From Oscillospiraceae bacterium (GTDB taxonomy: Bacteria > Bacillota > Clostridia > Oscillospirales > Oscillospiraceae), in assembly GCA_016293265.1 (NCBI GenBank), contig JAEDEN010000005.1, forward strand, positions 1 through 45,586: a stretch of 45,586 bases of DNA, in the 5' to 3' direction. Position 1 is the stretch's first letter; each line of letters opens with the position of its first letter. The position numbers were made by a program, and so were the translations under genes. Positions 15,209 to 23,545 of this stretch are shown in pieces. The notes beneath the pieces were generated by a model. It did not search any database and was not told where the DNA came from. It saw only the letters and a list, made by a program, of their open reading frames with translations.

Positions 15209-15457
15209 TTACGCCCCGCGGTACTTCTTGCGGGTGGCGATGCCCCCCCGGATATGCCGCTGGGCCTTGTTCACATCCAGCACTTCCTTCACCTGCAGGT
15301 ACAGTCCCCGGTTAAACTGGGGCAGCCGCTCGGAGATGTCCTTATGTACGGTGGATTTGCTGATGCCAAATTTCCGTGCGGCGGCACGGACCGTTGACTT
15401 GTTTTCTATGATGTAAAGGGCCAGGCGCTCTGCCCGCTCCTCCATGTTTTCCTTCAA
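15209..15457 (-). CDS. spoIIID: Sporulation transcriptional regulator SpoIIID
   Basis: 82 residues. The whole protein matches SpoIIID: a first helix region (EERAERLALYIIENKSTVR), the helix-turn-helix ARKFGISKSTVHKDISERLP, and the basic C-terminal tail KAQRHIRGGIATRKKYR that contacts DNA. The TTG at 15457 preceded by GGGGAG gives the normal family length; an ATG four codons later with AAGGA is the alternative. SpoIIID switches the mother-cell programme between the sigma-E and sigma-K regulons. Its presence marks the organism as a spore former or a descendant of one. Confidence 0.96.
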   Translation of the reverse strand: MKENMEERAERLALYIIENKSTVRAAARKFGISKSTVHKDISERLPQFNRGLYLQVKEVLDVNKAQRHIRGGIATRKKYRGA

Positions 15458-15788
15458 AACGCTTCACTCCCCACCTCTTGGTGCTTCCAGTCTATGCGGG
15501 GGAAGGGGGCGGGTATGCAGGCGCCGGAAGGGCGGAAAAGGCCTCAGGCACTCCATCTTGCATAATAAGCGTCATTCAAAAGAGCAAATTCCGTCTGAAT
15601 GCAAGTAAAATTGTTTGTTTCATACAAAAGTTTTTTATTTGTTATGGCAATAAATACATATTCTCAGCCATTTTTCTCTTCCGTTTTTTGTGTTCTGTCA
15701 TTGACTTTCTGCGGCGAAAGGATTACCATGAGCGAACGATGAAAGCTGAGGCAGAAAATGGATTTCCCTGCCGCAAGGAGGTTTTTGC
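15458..15788. other. Divergent intergenic region spoIIID / CitMHS_2 transporter
   Basis: 331 bp with no gene. It is AT-rich from about 15565 to 15720. It contains GTTTGTTTCATA (15613-15624) inside the imperfect palindrome TTTGTTTCATACAAA, which matches 11 of 12 bases of a site in the nifJ control region. I see no confident sigma-A promoter. A sigma-E promoter for spoIIID is expected but I cannot place it. Confidence 0.5.
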
Positions 15789-17228
15789 GTGAAAAAAGGA
15801 TTGATTTTCATCACGGCGCTTCTGGTGCTTTGCCTTCCGGTAATGGCTTTTGGCCCGGATGCCACCGTGGGCCAGGCTTCCGGGGCCATGCCGCCCTGGC
15901 TTTGTATCCCCTTCGCGGGGCTTCTGCTCTGCATCGCAGTCTTCCCGGTGGTCCGCCCCGTCTGGTGGGAGGAACACCAGGGCTGGGCGGTGCTTTTCTG
16001 GTCCTTTCTGTTCCTGATCCCCTTTGGGATGGTGAACGGAGCGGAGGCAGCGGTGGAATCGGCCCTGGAGTGCATCGTCAACGACTATCTCACCTTTATC
16101 GTGCTGCTGTTCGGCCTGTTCTGCGTGGCGGGCAACATCACATTGGAGGGCGACCTGGCCGGCTCTCCCCGGGTCAATGTGGCCCTGCTGCTCTTCGGCA
16201 CCTTTCTTGCCAGCATCGTGGGCACCACCGGCGCCAGTATGCTGATGGTCCGTCCCATGATCAAGATGAACGCCTGGCGCAAGCGCAAGCGCCACATCAT
16301 GGTGTTTTTCATCTTCCTGATCTCCAACATCGGCGGCTGCCTGACCCCCATCGGAGATCCTCCCCTGCTGATGGGCTTCTCCCGGGGCGTTCCCTTCTTC
16401 TGGAGCCTGCGGCTGCTGCCCATCATGCTGTTCAACATGGCCATCCTGCTGACCGTATTCTACTTTGTTGATATGAAGGCCTACCGCCGGGATATTGCCA
16501 TCGGCAGAAAGCCGGACATCAGCAAGCCCGGCACGGACGTCCACATCACCGGCCTGCACAACCTTCTCTTCCTGGCGATGATCGTGGCGGCCGTCATCCT
16601 CAGCGGCGTGCTGCCCACCATGCCCGTCTTCCAGGACGCCGCCGGCCAGGTGCTTGGCATCCGCCTTTTCGGCCAGGTGCGGCTCACGGTGCCCGCCCTG
16701 ATTGAGATCACCATCATCCTCCTGGCGGCGCTGCTCTCCTTCCGGACCACCCCGGTGTCCGTCCGGCAGGCAAACCACTTCACCTGGGGCGCCATCCGGG
16801 AGGTTGCGGTGCTGTTCATCGGCATCTTCATCACCATGCAGCCCGCGCTGATGCTGCTGAAGGAATACGGCGCCTCCCTTGGCCTGGAGAGCCCCTTCCA
16901 GATGTTCTGGGTCACCGGCGCCCTTTCCAGCTTCCTGGACAACACCCCCACCTACCTGGTCTTCCTGACCACCGCCTGCGCCATGGGCTTTGAAAGCGGC
17001 CTGGCCACCTCCCTGGGCACCATTCCGGTCAGGATGCTGACGGCCATTTCCTGCGGCGCGGTCTTCATGGGCGCCAACAGCTACATCGGCAACGCCCCCA
17101 ACTTTATGGTGAAGGCCATCTCCGATGAAAACGGCGTCCGGATGCCCTCCTTCTTCGGTTACCTTCTCTGGTCCCTGGCGTTCCTGGGGCCGGTGTTCCT
17201 GCTGGATTCCCTGATCTTTTTCCTGTAA
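15789..17228 (+). CDS. Sodium/proton-antiporter-like transporter (CitMHS_2 type)
   Basis: 479 residues, starting with GTG at 15789 seven bases after AAGGAGG. About eleven membrane helices, the first a signal-like segment. The ion-transporter superfamily features are in SNIGGCLTPIGDPPLLMGF (about residues 178-196) and the inverted partner FLDNTPTYLVFLTTA / GANSYIGNAPNFMVKAI near the C-terminus. These NIGG-x-x-TP-GDPP and N-x-P-x-x-M motifs are shared by arsenite/citrate/NhaD-type carriers. The substrate is unknown; organic acid with Na+ or Na+/H+ exchange are both possible. It forms an operon with the next gene, 15 bp downstream. Confidence 0.85.
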   Translation: MKKGLIFITALLVLCLPVMAFGPDATVGQASGAMPPWLCIPFAGLLLCIAVFPVVRPVWWEEHQGWAVLFWSFLFLIPFGMVNGAEAAVESALECIVNDYLTFIVLLFGLFCVAGNITLEGDLAGSPRVNVALLLFGTFLASIVGTTGASMLMVRPMIKMNAWRKRKRHIMVFFIFLISNIGGCLTPIGDPPLLMGFSRGVPFFWSLRLLPIMLFNMAILLTVFYFVDMKAYRRDIAIGRKPDISKPGTDVHITGLHNLLFLAMIVAAVILSGVLPTMPVFQDAAGQVLGIRLFGQVRLTVPALIEITIILLAALLSFRTTPVSVRQANHFTWGAIREVAVLFIGIFITMQPALMLLKEYGASLGLESPFQMFWVTGALSSFLDNTPTYLVFLTTACAMGFESGLATSLGTIPVRMLTAISCGAVFMGANSYIGNAPNFMVKAISDENGVRMPSFFGYLLWSLAFLGPVFLLDSLIFFL

Positions 17229-17243
17229 GGAGGTGGACGGAAC

Positions 17244-18269
17244 ATGAACAAGAATCGTGAACAGTGTCTTGAGCTGGCCAACCGCATCTATGACCTGGAC
17301 GCCGAGGTCTACCGCATCCTGGGCTCCGGCCTGGGCCGGGTCTTTACCGGCAGCCGGGAGGCCACCATCCAGGAGCTGGTGAAGGTGATGTTCGACCTCA
17401 CCATGGGCCACTACCTGCGCAGCGAGCTGGCCCTCATCGGCAACATGGCCCGCACCATCAAGGACAAAAACGAGCGCGCCCGAATCATGCGGGAGTATGA
17501 TGAGATCCTCAAGGCGGTGGAGAGCCTGCCCAAGAGCTTCGCCTCTGTGGACATCCTTGATGAAGAGGCCGCCCGGCTCAACAGTGCCAATCTGGGCAGC
17601 CGCTTCGCCCAGAACAACCACCTCATCATCTGCATCGGCCGCACCTACGGCTGCGCCGGCACCGACATCGGGTTCGCCCTGGCGGATAAGCTCCATATCA
17701 ACTACTATGACTCCGAGATCTTCACCGAGGTGCTGGAGCGTCTGGAGGCGGAGAAGGACTCCGTCCGGGACCACGCCAGCTTCGCCCACCACCAGAACCT
17801 CAACCGCAGCCTGGGCCGGGATCACCGGAGCCTTGCCCAGCACCTGCGGGACTTCAACCGCTACCACGGCCTGCCCAAGGAGGACGCGGTGTTCTTCAAC
17901 CAGAGCGACCTGCTGGCCGAAATGGCCAAGCGGGAGGACTTCATCATCATGGGCCGCTGCGCGGACACCATCCTCACCAACCTCCGCATCCCCCACATCA
18001 GCATCTTCATCAACGCCCCCTTTGAGATGCGGGCCCGCCATGTGATGCAGACCGATGACCTGAACTACAAGGCCGCCTGCAAGCTCCTTCGGAAGCTGGA
18101 CCGCCAGCACCGCCACTACTATGAGTTCTACACGGGGCGCGAATGGGGCAACAGTGTGAACTACGACCTTTGCATCAACTCCTCCAGCTACGGCATCGAG
18201 GGTTCCGTACAGCTCATTGAGCGCATCATCAAGAAGCACACCGGCCGAAACGGCCCCCAGGAAAACTGA
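17244..18269 (+). CDS. Cytidylate kinase-like family protein with N-terminal extension
   Basis: 341 residues behind AAGGAGGT. Residues 125 onward match the cytidylate-kinase-like family: IICIGRTYGCAGTDIGFALA occupies the P-loop position, YYDSEIFTEVLE follows, and a lid-like Arg-rich stretch and IIMGRCADTIL come later. The P-loop is the degenerate G-x-x-x-G-C-A-G-T-D form typical of this family, without the usual GKT/S. The first 120 residues are an extra helical domain I do not recognise. It is co-transcribed with a CitMHS_2 carrier, so a nucleotide-sensing or kinase role linked to that transport is possible but unproven. Confidence 0.82.
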   Translation: MNKNREQCLELANRIYDLDAEVYRILGSGLGRVFTGSREATIQELVKVMFDLTMGHYLRSELALIGNMARTIKDKNERARIMREYDEILKAVESLPKSFASVDILDEEAARLNSANLGSRFAQNNHLIICIGRTYGCAGTDIGFALADKLHINYYDSEIFTEVLERLEAEKDSVRDHASFAHHQNLNRSLGRDHRSLAQHLRDFNRYHGLPKEDAVFFNQSDLLAEMAKREDFIIMGRCADTILTNLRIPHISIFINAPFEMRARHVMQTDDLNYKAACKLLRKLDRQHRHYYEFYTGREWGNSVNYDLCINSSSYGIEGSVQLIERIIKKHTGRNGPQEN

Positions 18270-18271
18270 TC

Positions 18272-18313
18272 AAACGGTGCGCCGCAGCATACTGCAGCGC
18301 GCCGTTTTGTTTT
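18272..18313 (+). terminator. Terminator of the carrier-kinase operon
   Basis: AAACGGTGCGC and GCGCGCCGTTT arms, with CGCAG/CTGCAG inside, followed by TGTTTTC. The stem is imperfect but strong. Confidence 0.75.
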
Positions 18314-18376
18314 CAACAGGCCGTTAAATTCCGCACCGGTGTGGTTTTCTGACTGGGGGACATTTTCACCCGAAGT

Positions 18377-18406
18377 TTGTATTCTTCCCGGTTCCCGTGG
18401 TATACT
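18377..18406 (+). promoter_or_regulatory. Promoter of the isochorismatase-fold gene
   Basis: TTGTAT (18377-18382), 18 bp, TATACT (18401-18406). Confidence 0.6.
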
Positions 18407-18448
18407 GTCTTTGTCCCATCATGTCCCTATGTACAGGAGGTGCCCACC

Positions 18449-18997
18449 ATGCCCAACAAAGACCTGCTGCTTGTCATTGATATGCAAAACGTATATCTCC
18501 CCGGGGAGGAATGGGGCTGTCCCGGCTTTCCCCAGGCCCTGAAGAAGATCACCTCCTTGCTGGACGCCGGCGTCCAGGCGGTGTTTACCCGCTTTGTGTC
18601 CCCCGGGACCCCCGTGGGAACCTGGAAGGCCTATAACAGCGAATACGCCCACATCAACGAAAGCGCCTGGCTCAACGACATCGCGGCGGAGCTGAAGCCC
18701 TACCTGAACACCCACCCCCTGGTGGATAAATCCACCTACTCCTCCTGGACGGCGGAGGTAGCCCGGCTGGCGGAGGGATATGACCGCATCCTCCTCTCCG
18801 GCGTGGTGGCAGAGTGCTGCGTGCTGGCAACGCTGATGTCTGCCATGGACGCGGGCAAAAAGGTGGTATACCTGACAGACTGTGTGGCGGGCCAGGAGGC
18901 AGCCTATGAGGAAGCCGTCCAAAAGATCGCCGGGATTTACGTCCCCATCCACACCCTGGTAATGGACAGTGGGACCTATTTATCCGCCCAAAGCTAA
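18449..18997 (+). CDS. Isochorismatase-family cysteine hydrolase
   Basis: 182 residues from the ATG at 18449 behind AGGAGGTG; a longer frame from 18377 lies over the promoter. The catalytic triad is visible: Asp11 in VIDMQN, Lys94 in VDKSTYSSW, and Cys124 in GVVAECCVLAT. It resembles nicotinamidase/ureidoacrylate-type enzymes that hydrolyse a C-N or enol-ether bond in a small molecule in the cytoplasm. The substrate cannot be assigned; a nicotinamidase would normally show a metal site D-x-H near residue 50, and FTRFVSPGT does not have it. Monocistronic. Confidence 0.88.
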   Translation: MPNKDLLLVIDMQNVYLPGEEWGCPGFPQALKKITSLLDAGVQAVFTRFVSPGTPVGTWKAYNSEYAHINESAWLNDIAAELKPYLNTHPLVDKSTYSSWTAEVARLAEGYDRILLSGVVAECCVLATLMSAMDAGKKVVYLTDCVAGQEAAYEEAVQKIAGIYVPIHTLVMDSGTYLSAQS

Positions 18998-19001
18998 AAG
19001 G

Positions 19002-19033
19002 AAAGCGCTTCGGAGTTCCGAAGCGCTTTTTTT
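19002..19033. terminator. Bidirectional terminator, hydrolase / mnmM
   Basis: AAAGCGCTTCGGA (19002-19014), GT loop, TCCGAAGCGCTTT (19017-19029), T-run. It overlaps the last bases of mnmM. Confidence 0.85.
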
Positions 19034-19592
19034 ATCCTTCTTTCCAGATGAAAATGGGCAAGGGCGGGTCGTTTTTACGGTTGGCCCAGTGACACACCAG
19101 CACGGAATACCGCCTGTCGTCCAGCGTCTTCACGTGCTCCAGCACCGCGTCTTTCTCCTCATATCCGTTTTCCTTGCCGTAATAGAGGGCGATGGCCATG
19201 ACGCCGCCGGGACGCAGGAGGCGGAGCCCCGCGTCGATGGCCGCCAAGGAGGATTCCGCGCGGGTGAAGATATGGGGGTCCCCTCCGGGCAGGCGGCCCA
19301 GGTTGAACACCACGCAATCCACCCTTCCCTCCGGAGCATAGCGCTCCATGTGGGCGTGGCTGTCCAGGATCACCTCCGCCCGCAGGCCTTCCCCCTCCAG
19401 CAAGGCCCGGGTCTGGCGCACCGCCTCCTCCTGGATGTCGAAGGAGAGCACCCGGCCCCCCTCCCCCGCAAGGCGGCAAAGCAGGGCGGTGTCCCGGCCC
19501 CTGCCCGCCGTGGCGTCGATGCAAAAGGCCCCCGGCACAACAGACCGGCGCAAAAATTCGTGCACCATCCCCAATGTGTTCAGGTTCTCCAT
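19032..19592 (-). CDS. mnmM: tRNA 5-aminomethyl-2-thiouridine methyltransferase MnmM (YtqB)
   Basis: 186 residues. The SAM-binding motif IDATAGRGRDTALL (about 25-38) is followed by VLSFDIQEEAV, and the YtqB-specific FNLGRLPGGDPHI (about 110-122) and ALYYGKENGYEEKDAV are present. B. subtilis YtqB was identified as MnmM, which adds the final methyl group to nm5s2U at tRNA wobble position 34. The assignment here rests on this family match. Single gene on the minus strand. Confidence 0.88.
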   Translation of the reverse strand: MENLNTLGMVHEFLRRSVVPGAFCIDATAGRGRDTALLCRLAGEGGRVLSFDIQEEAVRQTRALLEGEGLRAEVILDSHAHMERYAPEGRVDCVVFNLGRLPGGDPHIFTRAESSLAAIDAGLRLLRPGGVMAIALYYGKENGYEEKDAVLEHVKTLDDRRYSVLVCHWANRKNDPPLPIFIWKEG

Positions 19593-19735
19593 CTCCGGCT
19601 CCTTCCGGCGGAACGCGCCGCCCCTTTTTCAAATCCGTTGCCACGATTGTATCAGCTTCCCGGCGGGAGCGCAAGTGTCCGCCTTTCAGGGGCAGTACCC
19701 GGGGGCGTGTTTTTCCGCGGAGGAATAATCTCCAC

Positions 19736-19764
19736 TTGCGCCGCCGCCTTTTTTCACATATAAT
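19736..19764 (+). promoter_or_regulatory. Promoter of the coiled-coil protein gene
   Basis: TTGCGC (19736-19741), 17 bp, TATAAT (19759-19764), about 93 bp before the ATG. Confidence 0.75.
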
Positions 19765-19856
19765 GGAGTTGGAAAAACAGATCCCTCCACCCGCGATACC
19801 CTGCTCCCCCGATCCCCTTCCACGATTCCGAAAATAACGAGACAGGAGAGATACAT

Positions 19857-20207
19857 ATGGCATTATTGGGAAATTTTTTTGAGCCCGCCAAAAATCCGGA
19901 AACCGGTGAATCCACCCCTGCCTTCAGCCTTTCCGCAGTTGTTGCCTACAAGGAAAAGGCTGACCGTGCCCTTGCGCAGCAGGCGGAGCTGAATGCAACC
20001 ATTGAGGAAAAAGTTGCGGTGTTGGAGGACGAGCTGCGCGACCTGCGCTACGAGCTCCATTCCCTGAGCCACACCGAGCCTGACGATCCCTATTCCCGTG
20101 CCCACGACCGTTGGGATGAGCGCCAGGACCTGCTGGAAAAGCACCTGGCCGACGTGGAAAACGAGATCGCCGATCTGCGAAAAGTCATCGTCACAGCGAA
20201 TCCCTGA
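19857..20207 (+). CDS. Uncharacterised coiled-coil protein, 116 aa
   Basis: Starts at an ATG behind AGGAGAG and ends in TGA. After a non-polar N-terminus (ALLGNFFEPAK) and a Ser/Pro stretch, residues 30-66 and 84-112 are strongly heptad-like and acidic/basic (EEKVAVLEDELRDLRYELHSL; LEKHLADVENEIADLRKVI), so a homo-oligomeric coiled coil or helical hairpin is expected. No signal peptide. I do not recognise the family. It has its own strong promoter and terminator, so it is a free-standing small gene. Confidence 0.75.
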   Translation: MALLGNFFEPAKNPETGESTPAFSLSAVVAYKEKADRALAQQAELNATIEEKVAVLEDELRDLRYELHSLSHTEPDDPYSRAHDRWDERQDLLEKHLADVENEIADLRKVIVTANP

Positions 20208-20217
20208 TCCCGTTGAA

Positions 20218-20246
20218 AAAGCCGCCCGGTATAGCCGGGCGGCTTT
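20218..20246 (+). terminator. Terminator, first copy of a duplicated hairpin
   Basis: AAAGCCGCCCGG (20218-20229), TATAG, CCGGGCGGCTTT (20235-20246). The identical 29-nt hairpin recurs at 20409-20437. Confidence 0.85.
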
Positions 20247-20250
20247 CAGC

Positions 20251-20408
20251 TTGCCGAAAACGCCTTTTCGCCAAGCTGTGCAAGTTTTTCTGAGCTTTAA
20301 AAAGTTCAGAAAAACTTCGATTCTGCACGAAAGACAACCCTGATGGTTTTCTTTCGTAACTATCTTTCCTTCCGAAGATCCTGCCCCATACGGTTTTTCG
20401 AAAGGCTC
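20251..20408. repeat. Structured AT-rich insert between twin terminators
   Basis: No gene. It contains a long stem AAGTTTTTCTGA (20282-20293) / TCAGAAAAACTT (20306-20317), closed outside by GTGCA/TGCAC, and a second stem CGAAAGACAACC / GGTTTTCTTTCG with one mismatch. It may be a non-coding RNA or a MITE-like intergenic repeat; a genome-wide copy count would decide. Confidence 0.5.
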
Positions 20409-20437
20409 AAAGCCGCCCGGTATAGCCGGGCGGCTTT
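20409..20437. terminator. Second identical copy of the hairpin, before the transglutaminase stop
   Basis: The same hairpin as at 20218-20246, here placed downstream of the minus-strand transglutaminase gene (stop at 20482). It is symmetric, so it can act on both strands. Confidence 0.7.
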
Positions 20438-20481
20438 CTCATAGGGTGGATATAGGGTGGATAAAGCTGGGTGGATGAAGC

Positions 20482-21867
20482 TCAAATCTCCACGCACTCC
20501 AAAACTTCCTTGCTGCGGGTGAACTCATCATAGTCCAAGCCCTTGGTCTCCGTCTCCATCTCGCCCACCTGGTTGTCGTAGGGATCGGCGCGCCAGTGCT
20601 GCTTGTCGATGGTAAAGGGCGCCTGGAAGGCGCTGTTGGCCACCATGCGGTAGGGGTCCAGGTTGCCGAAGTAGAACTGCCGGCGCTCCTCGTTCTCAGC
20701 ACGGACGGCGGCGGTGCCGTAAGAGGTGTCGGCGAAAAGCCAGCCGTAGGGCGCAATATAGAAGCGCACCCAGTCGTGGCCGCCGCAGAAATCGGGCTCC
20801 GCGGCGAAGCCGCTCTGCCACTGGGCGGGAATGCCCACGCAGCGGCAAAGGGTCATGAACAGCAGGGCGAAGACGCCGCAGTCGCCGGTGAAGTTCCGTG
20901 CGCAGGATTCAGCGATGTTCTCCAGCACAAAGTAGGAGGGCATGAAGGTATACTTCATGTTGATGGTGATGAAATCATAGAAGATCTTGGCTTTTTCCAG
21001 GGGATCGGCAACACCCTCGGTGAGGGTGGCGGCCAATTCCCGGATATAAGGCGTGAAGACGATGTGGGGGGCCTCCTCCTGGGTGAAGAAGCCGGGCTGG
21101 TCCAGGTCGGCCTTGATCTTGCTCACATCGTGGTAGACCGCCTTGTGGACATAGGAATACTCCACGGAAAACTCGTGGTTTTCCTCCATGTTCTCCTGCC
21201 AGCAGATGGTGCGCTGGGGGGCGTCCTCCGGAGCCACGATGCCGGTTTCGGGGAACATCTTCTCGATGCGGATCTCGCTTTGCTGCTCGCAGGCGGCGGG
21301 AACGGGCAGGTGGGCCCGGATCAGCATCCCGGGGACGAAGTTTTCGTCCTTCAGCCTGACACTGGCCCGGATGCGGATGCGGTTGGTCATGCTGCCCTGT
21401 TCCTTCATGATCTTCATGCAGCGGTCCAGGCGGTTGTCCCCCTTGGAGCCCTTGCCGGCGCTCTCCACGCCGTGCATCTGGACGCCGGCACGCCGGGCAA
21501 AGGCGGGCTCCGCCTTGCACATGGTTTCAAAAAAGCGGCCAAAGAAGTGCATTTCGCCCTTGACGTAGATCCAGCCGATCTTACCGGCCTCCACCCGCTC
21601 GTCGAACTCCTGGGCGGTGAAGTCGGGGATGTGGCTGCGGCAGATGGCCAGAGCCTCCTCCCGGTCATAGGGATACTCCGGGGGCAGGCGCAGGATCATC
21701 TCCCTCTGGGCGATGAGGCAGCAGCGCAGGGCCTTGGGCACATTGTCCATGGCCAGGCGGCGGTCAATGAGGCGGATGGCCCCCTCAAAATCGCCGTAGG
21801 TCTTGCGGCGCAGGATATCATCGGGCAATCCGATGTTCAGGTAACGCAGGGTTTCGTTGACATTCAT
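20482..21867 (-). CDS. Transglutaminase-like cysteine protease-fold protein
   Basis: 461 residues behind GGGAGG. Residues 1-155 form a helical N-terminal domain, 160-260 a beta-type region, and 285-385 the transglutaminase core: Cys330 in TGDCGVFALLFMTLCRCVGI, His364 in CGGHDWVRFYI and Asp380 in WLFADTSYG form the catalytic triad. There is no signal peptide, so the protein is probably cytoplasmic, unlike many wall-associated relatives. It may act as a protease or peptidoglycan/peptide hydrolase; the substrate is unknown. It lies downstream of the DUF819 permease on the same strand, with a hairpin between them. Confidence 0.88.
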   Translation of the reverse strand: MNVNETLRYLNIGLPDDILRRKTYGDFEGAIRLIDRRLAMDNVPKALRCCLIAQREMILRLPPEYPYDREEALAICRSHIPDFTAQEFDERVEAGKIGWIYVKGEMHFFGRFFETMCKAEPAFARRAGVQMHGVESAGKGSKGDNRLDRCMKIMKEQGSMTNRIRIRASVRLKDENFVPGMLIRAHLPVPAACEQQSEIRIEKMFPETGIVAPEDAPQRTICWQENMEENHEFSVEYSYVHKAVYHDVSKIKADLDQPGFFTQEEAPHIVFTPYIRELAATLTEGVADPLEKAKIFYDFITINMKYTFMPSYFVLENIAESCARNFTGDCGVFALLFMTLCRCVGIPAQWQSGFAAEPDFCGGHDWVRFYIAPYGWLFADTSYGTAAVRAENEERRQFYFGNLDPYRMVANSAFQAPFTIDKQHWRADPYDNQVGEMETETKGLDYDEFTRSKEVLECVEI

Positions 21868-21890
21868 AGGTATTCCTCCCGGTTAAGATA

Positions 21891-21921
21891 ATCCCCCCAC
21901 CCGCAAAGCGGGCGGGGGGAT
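21891..21921. terminator. Hairpin between DUF819 permease and transglutaminase genes
   Basis: ATCCCCCCACCCGC (21891-21904), AAA, GCGGGCGGGGGGAT (21908-21921). The T-poor minus-strand tail suggests partial termination, so the two genes may share some transcript. Confidence 0.6.
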
Positions 21922-22006
21922 TTGTTTTGCATATGCTTTTTCAGGCGGGTCAAAATTCAGGCGAATTCAGGTTTCAGGCGAATCAGAAGTTGCTGGCTAA
22001 AGGGAA

Positions 22007-23200
22007 TCAGACCATCATCTTCAGGATGGCGCCCATGCCGAGGCCCATGAAGTTACCGATGGCGGCACCCAGAACGCCCATCAGGACGCCGATACCGGCA
22101 TAGGACTCATGATAAGCAACAGCGATGATGGGAGCGGATGCGGAGCCACCGATGCAGGCGACGGAAGCGGTGGAGCACATGCACAGATCCCAGTGGAACA
22201 GCTTGGACAGCAGGAACATGGTGACCACGTGGATAGCCAGCACGAAGATGCCGTAGACGACCCACATGGGGGCGGACAGCAGATCGGTAACAGTGGCGGT
22301 GGAGGCCAGCAGAGAAACGACAGCGTACAGGTAGACGTTGGACAGCTCGTTCACGGCAGGCAGCTTGCCCAGCGGGGTCATGGCGCAGATCAGGCCCAGG
22401 ATGGTGACGAACACGGTGGTGCAGGTGCCCTTGTCGAAGAAGTCCAGGCCCACGTTCTTGAAGAAGCCGTTCAGAGCGACGCCCACCATCTGGGACAGAG
22501 CGGAAACCAGCAGGGACAGGCCGATCAGGAAGATCCAGTCAGCAGCGTTGGGCTTCTTGTTCTGCTCCTTGGCGACCTCGGCGTTGGCGGCCTCAGCGAT
22601 GGCCTTCAGGCCGGTGGTGTTGGCCTTGACGGCGTTGTCCCACTTGTCGGAGTACTTAACCATGAACAGCAGCAGGGCGATCCACAGAGAGTAGCAGACA
22701 GTATCCAGAGCCAGAGCGCAGGAATAAGCACCGGCGTCAACAGGCAGAGCATCCTGCATAGCGGCCATGTTGGCGGAGCCGCCGACCCAGGAGGCGTACA
22801 GAGCAGCGGTAGCAGCCCAGGTGGTCTCGCCGCCGCCGATCATGTTCTTGAAGATGGGATAGCCGATGATGAAGGCGACGCCCAGGGTAATGGCGCTGCC
22901 CATGAAGATGGCGATCATGCGGGGGCCCAGCTTAGCCAGCTTGCGGAAGTCGCAGCGCAGCAGCATGACGAAGATCATGGCGTAGAGCAGGTTGTTCTTC
23001 AGGGCGGAGTAAGCGGCGCCGCAGGCGTCGGAATTATACAGGCCCATGGTGCAGAAAACCATGTTCAGCACGTAGATGAACACCAGGGGAGGAACCACAT
23101 TGAAGACCTTCCACTTGGCGTACTTCTCCAGGGCCAGCAGGCCGCCGGCGATGAACATCAGGAATGCGATGTAAGTAAAGCCGTTCGTAATCGTAAACAT
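22007..23200 (-). CDS. DUF819 family membrane protein (YjcL-like permease)
   Basis: 397 residues, about eleven membrane helices, ATG behind GGGAG. Family blocks include GGETTWAATAALYASWVGGSANMAAMQ (about 125-150), the charged cytoplasmic loop near 200-220, and ASVACIGGSASAPIIAVAY with GVLMGVLGAAIGNFMGL at the C-terminus. DUF819 proteins are related to secondary anion/amino-acid carriers; no substrate is established. Codon choice is strongly biased to a few codons, as for an abundantly expressed protein. It is preceded by a 340-nt leader with an internal terminator. Confidence 0.88.
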   Translation of the reverse strand: MFTITNGFTYIAFLMFIAGGLLALEKYAKWKVFNVVPPLVFIYVLNMVFCTMGLYNSDACGAAYSALKNNLLYAMIFVMLLRCDFRKLAKLGPRMIAIFMGSAITLGVAFIIGYPIFKNMIGGGETTWAATAALYASWVGGSANMAAMQDALPVDAGAYSCALALDTVCYSLWIALLLFMVKYSDKWDNAVKANTTGLKAIAEAANAEVAKEQNKKPNAADWIFLIGLSLLVSALSQMVGVALNGFFKNVGLDFFDKGTCTTVFVTILGLICAMTPLGKLPAVNELSNVYLYAVVSLLASTATVTDLLSAPMWVVYGIFVLAIHVVTMFLLSKLFHWDLCMCSTASVACIGGSASAPIIAVAYHESYAGIGVLMGVLGAAIGNFMGLGMGAILKMMV

Positions 23201-23545
23201 ATTCTTCTCCCTTTCTCATTTTCGAAGCCCCTTTCGGAGCCTCCACTTCGTCCGCTTTTGCAAGCGGACAGCAGCATATGCGTTTCCCCGCCCCCCTTTC
23301 AGGTGATATATCAACTTTTGGTTGATCGGATTTACAGCCGGTGCCTGACGCCGGCCGGCCGGAGGGTTCCCCCGCATCAGCGCGCTTGAAGAAAAAAAAG
23401 CACCCGGCAAAGGACAGAATGATTCCGTGCACCTTTGCTGGGTTTCATTCGCTCCGGATATATGGTGGATACCCTCGCAGAATAAAGCAGCTAATATGAA
23501 GTATAAAGTCCGGCGAAATGCAATCCAAGGATTGCTTTCGCGCTT
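23201..23545 (-). promoter_or_regulatory. Structured 5' leader of the DUF819 permease gene
   Basis: No convincing gene in this stretch. Downstream of the promoter at 23546-23574 the transcript can form a first hairpin (GCGAAA-GCAATCC with GGATTGC-TTTCGC, about 23512-23540), a CCGGA/TCCGG-closed domain of about 60 nt, and then the terminator. After the terminator come stems ATCAAC/GTTGAT and TCCGCTT/AAGCGGA (23251-23268) before the ribosome site. I see no T-box sequence and no riboswitch consensus I know. Confidence 0.55.
23392..23443 (-). terminator. Terminator inside the DUF819 leader (candidate attenuator)
   Basis: On the minus strand ACCCAGCAAAGG (23443-23432) pairs with CCTTTGCCGGGT (23413-23402) with one mismatch, followed by GC and eight T (23399-23392). 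It sits about 190 bp before the DUF819 start and about 100 nt after the predicted transcription start. There is no gene of another kind for it to serve, so it should control read-through into DUF819. Confidence 0.75.

Noticed and set aside
15723..18239. An 838-codon minus-strand frame antisense to the carrier-kinase operon (and similar long frames at 7756-9720 and 25741-28266)
   Set aside because: They show the His/Gly/Gln/Asp-rich composition of antisense frames in GC-rich genes, and overlap clearly identified proteins.
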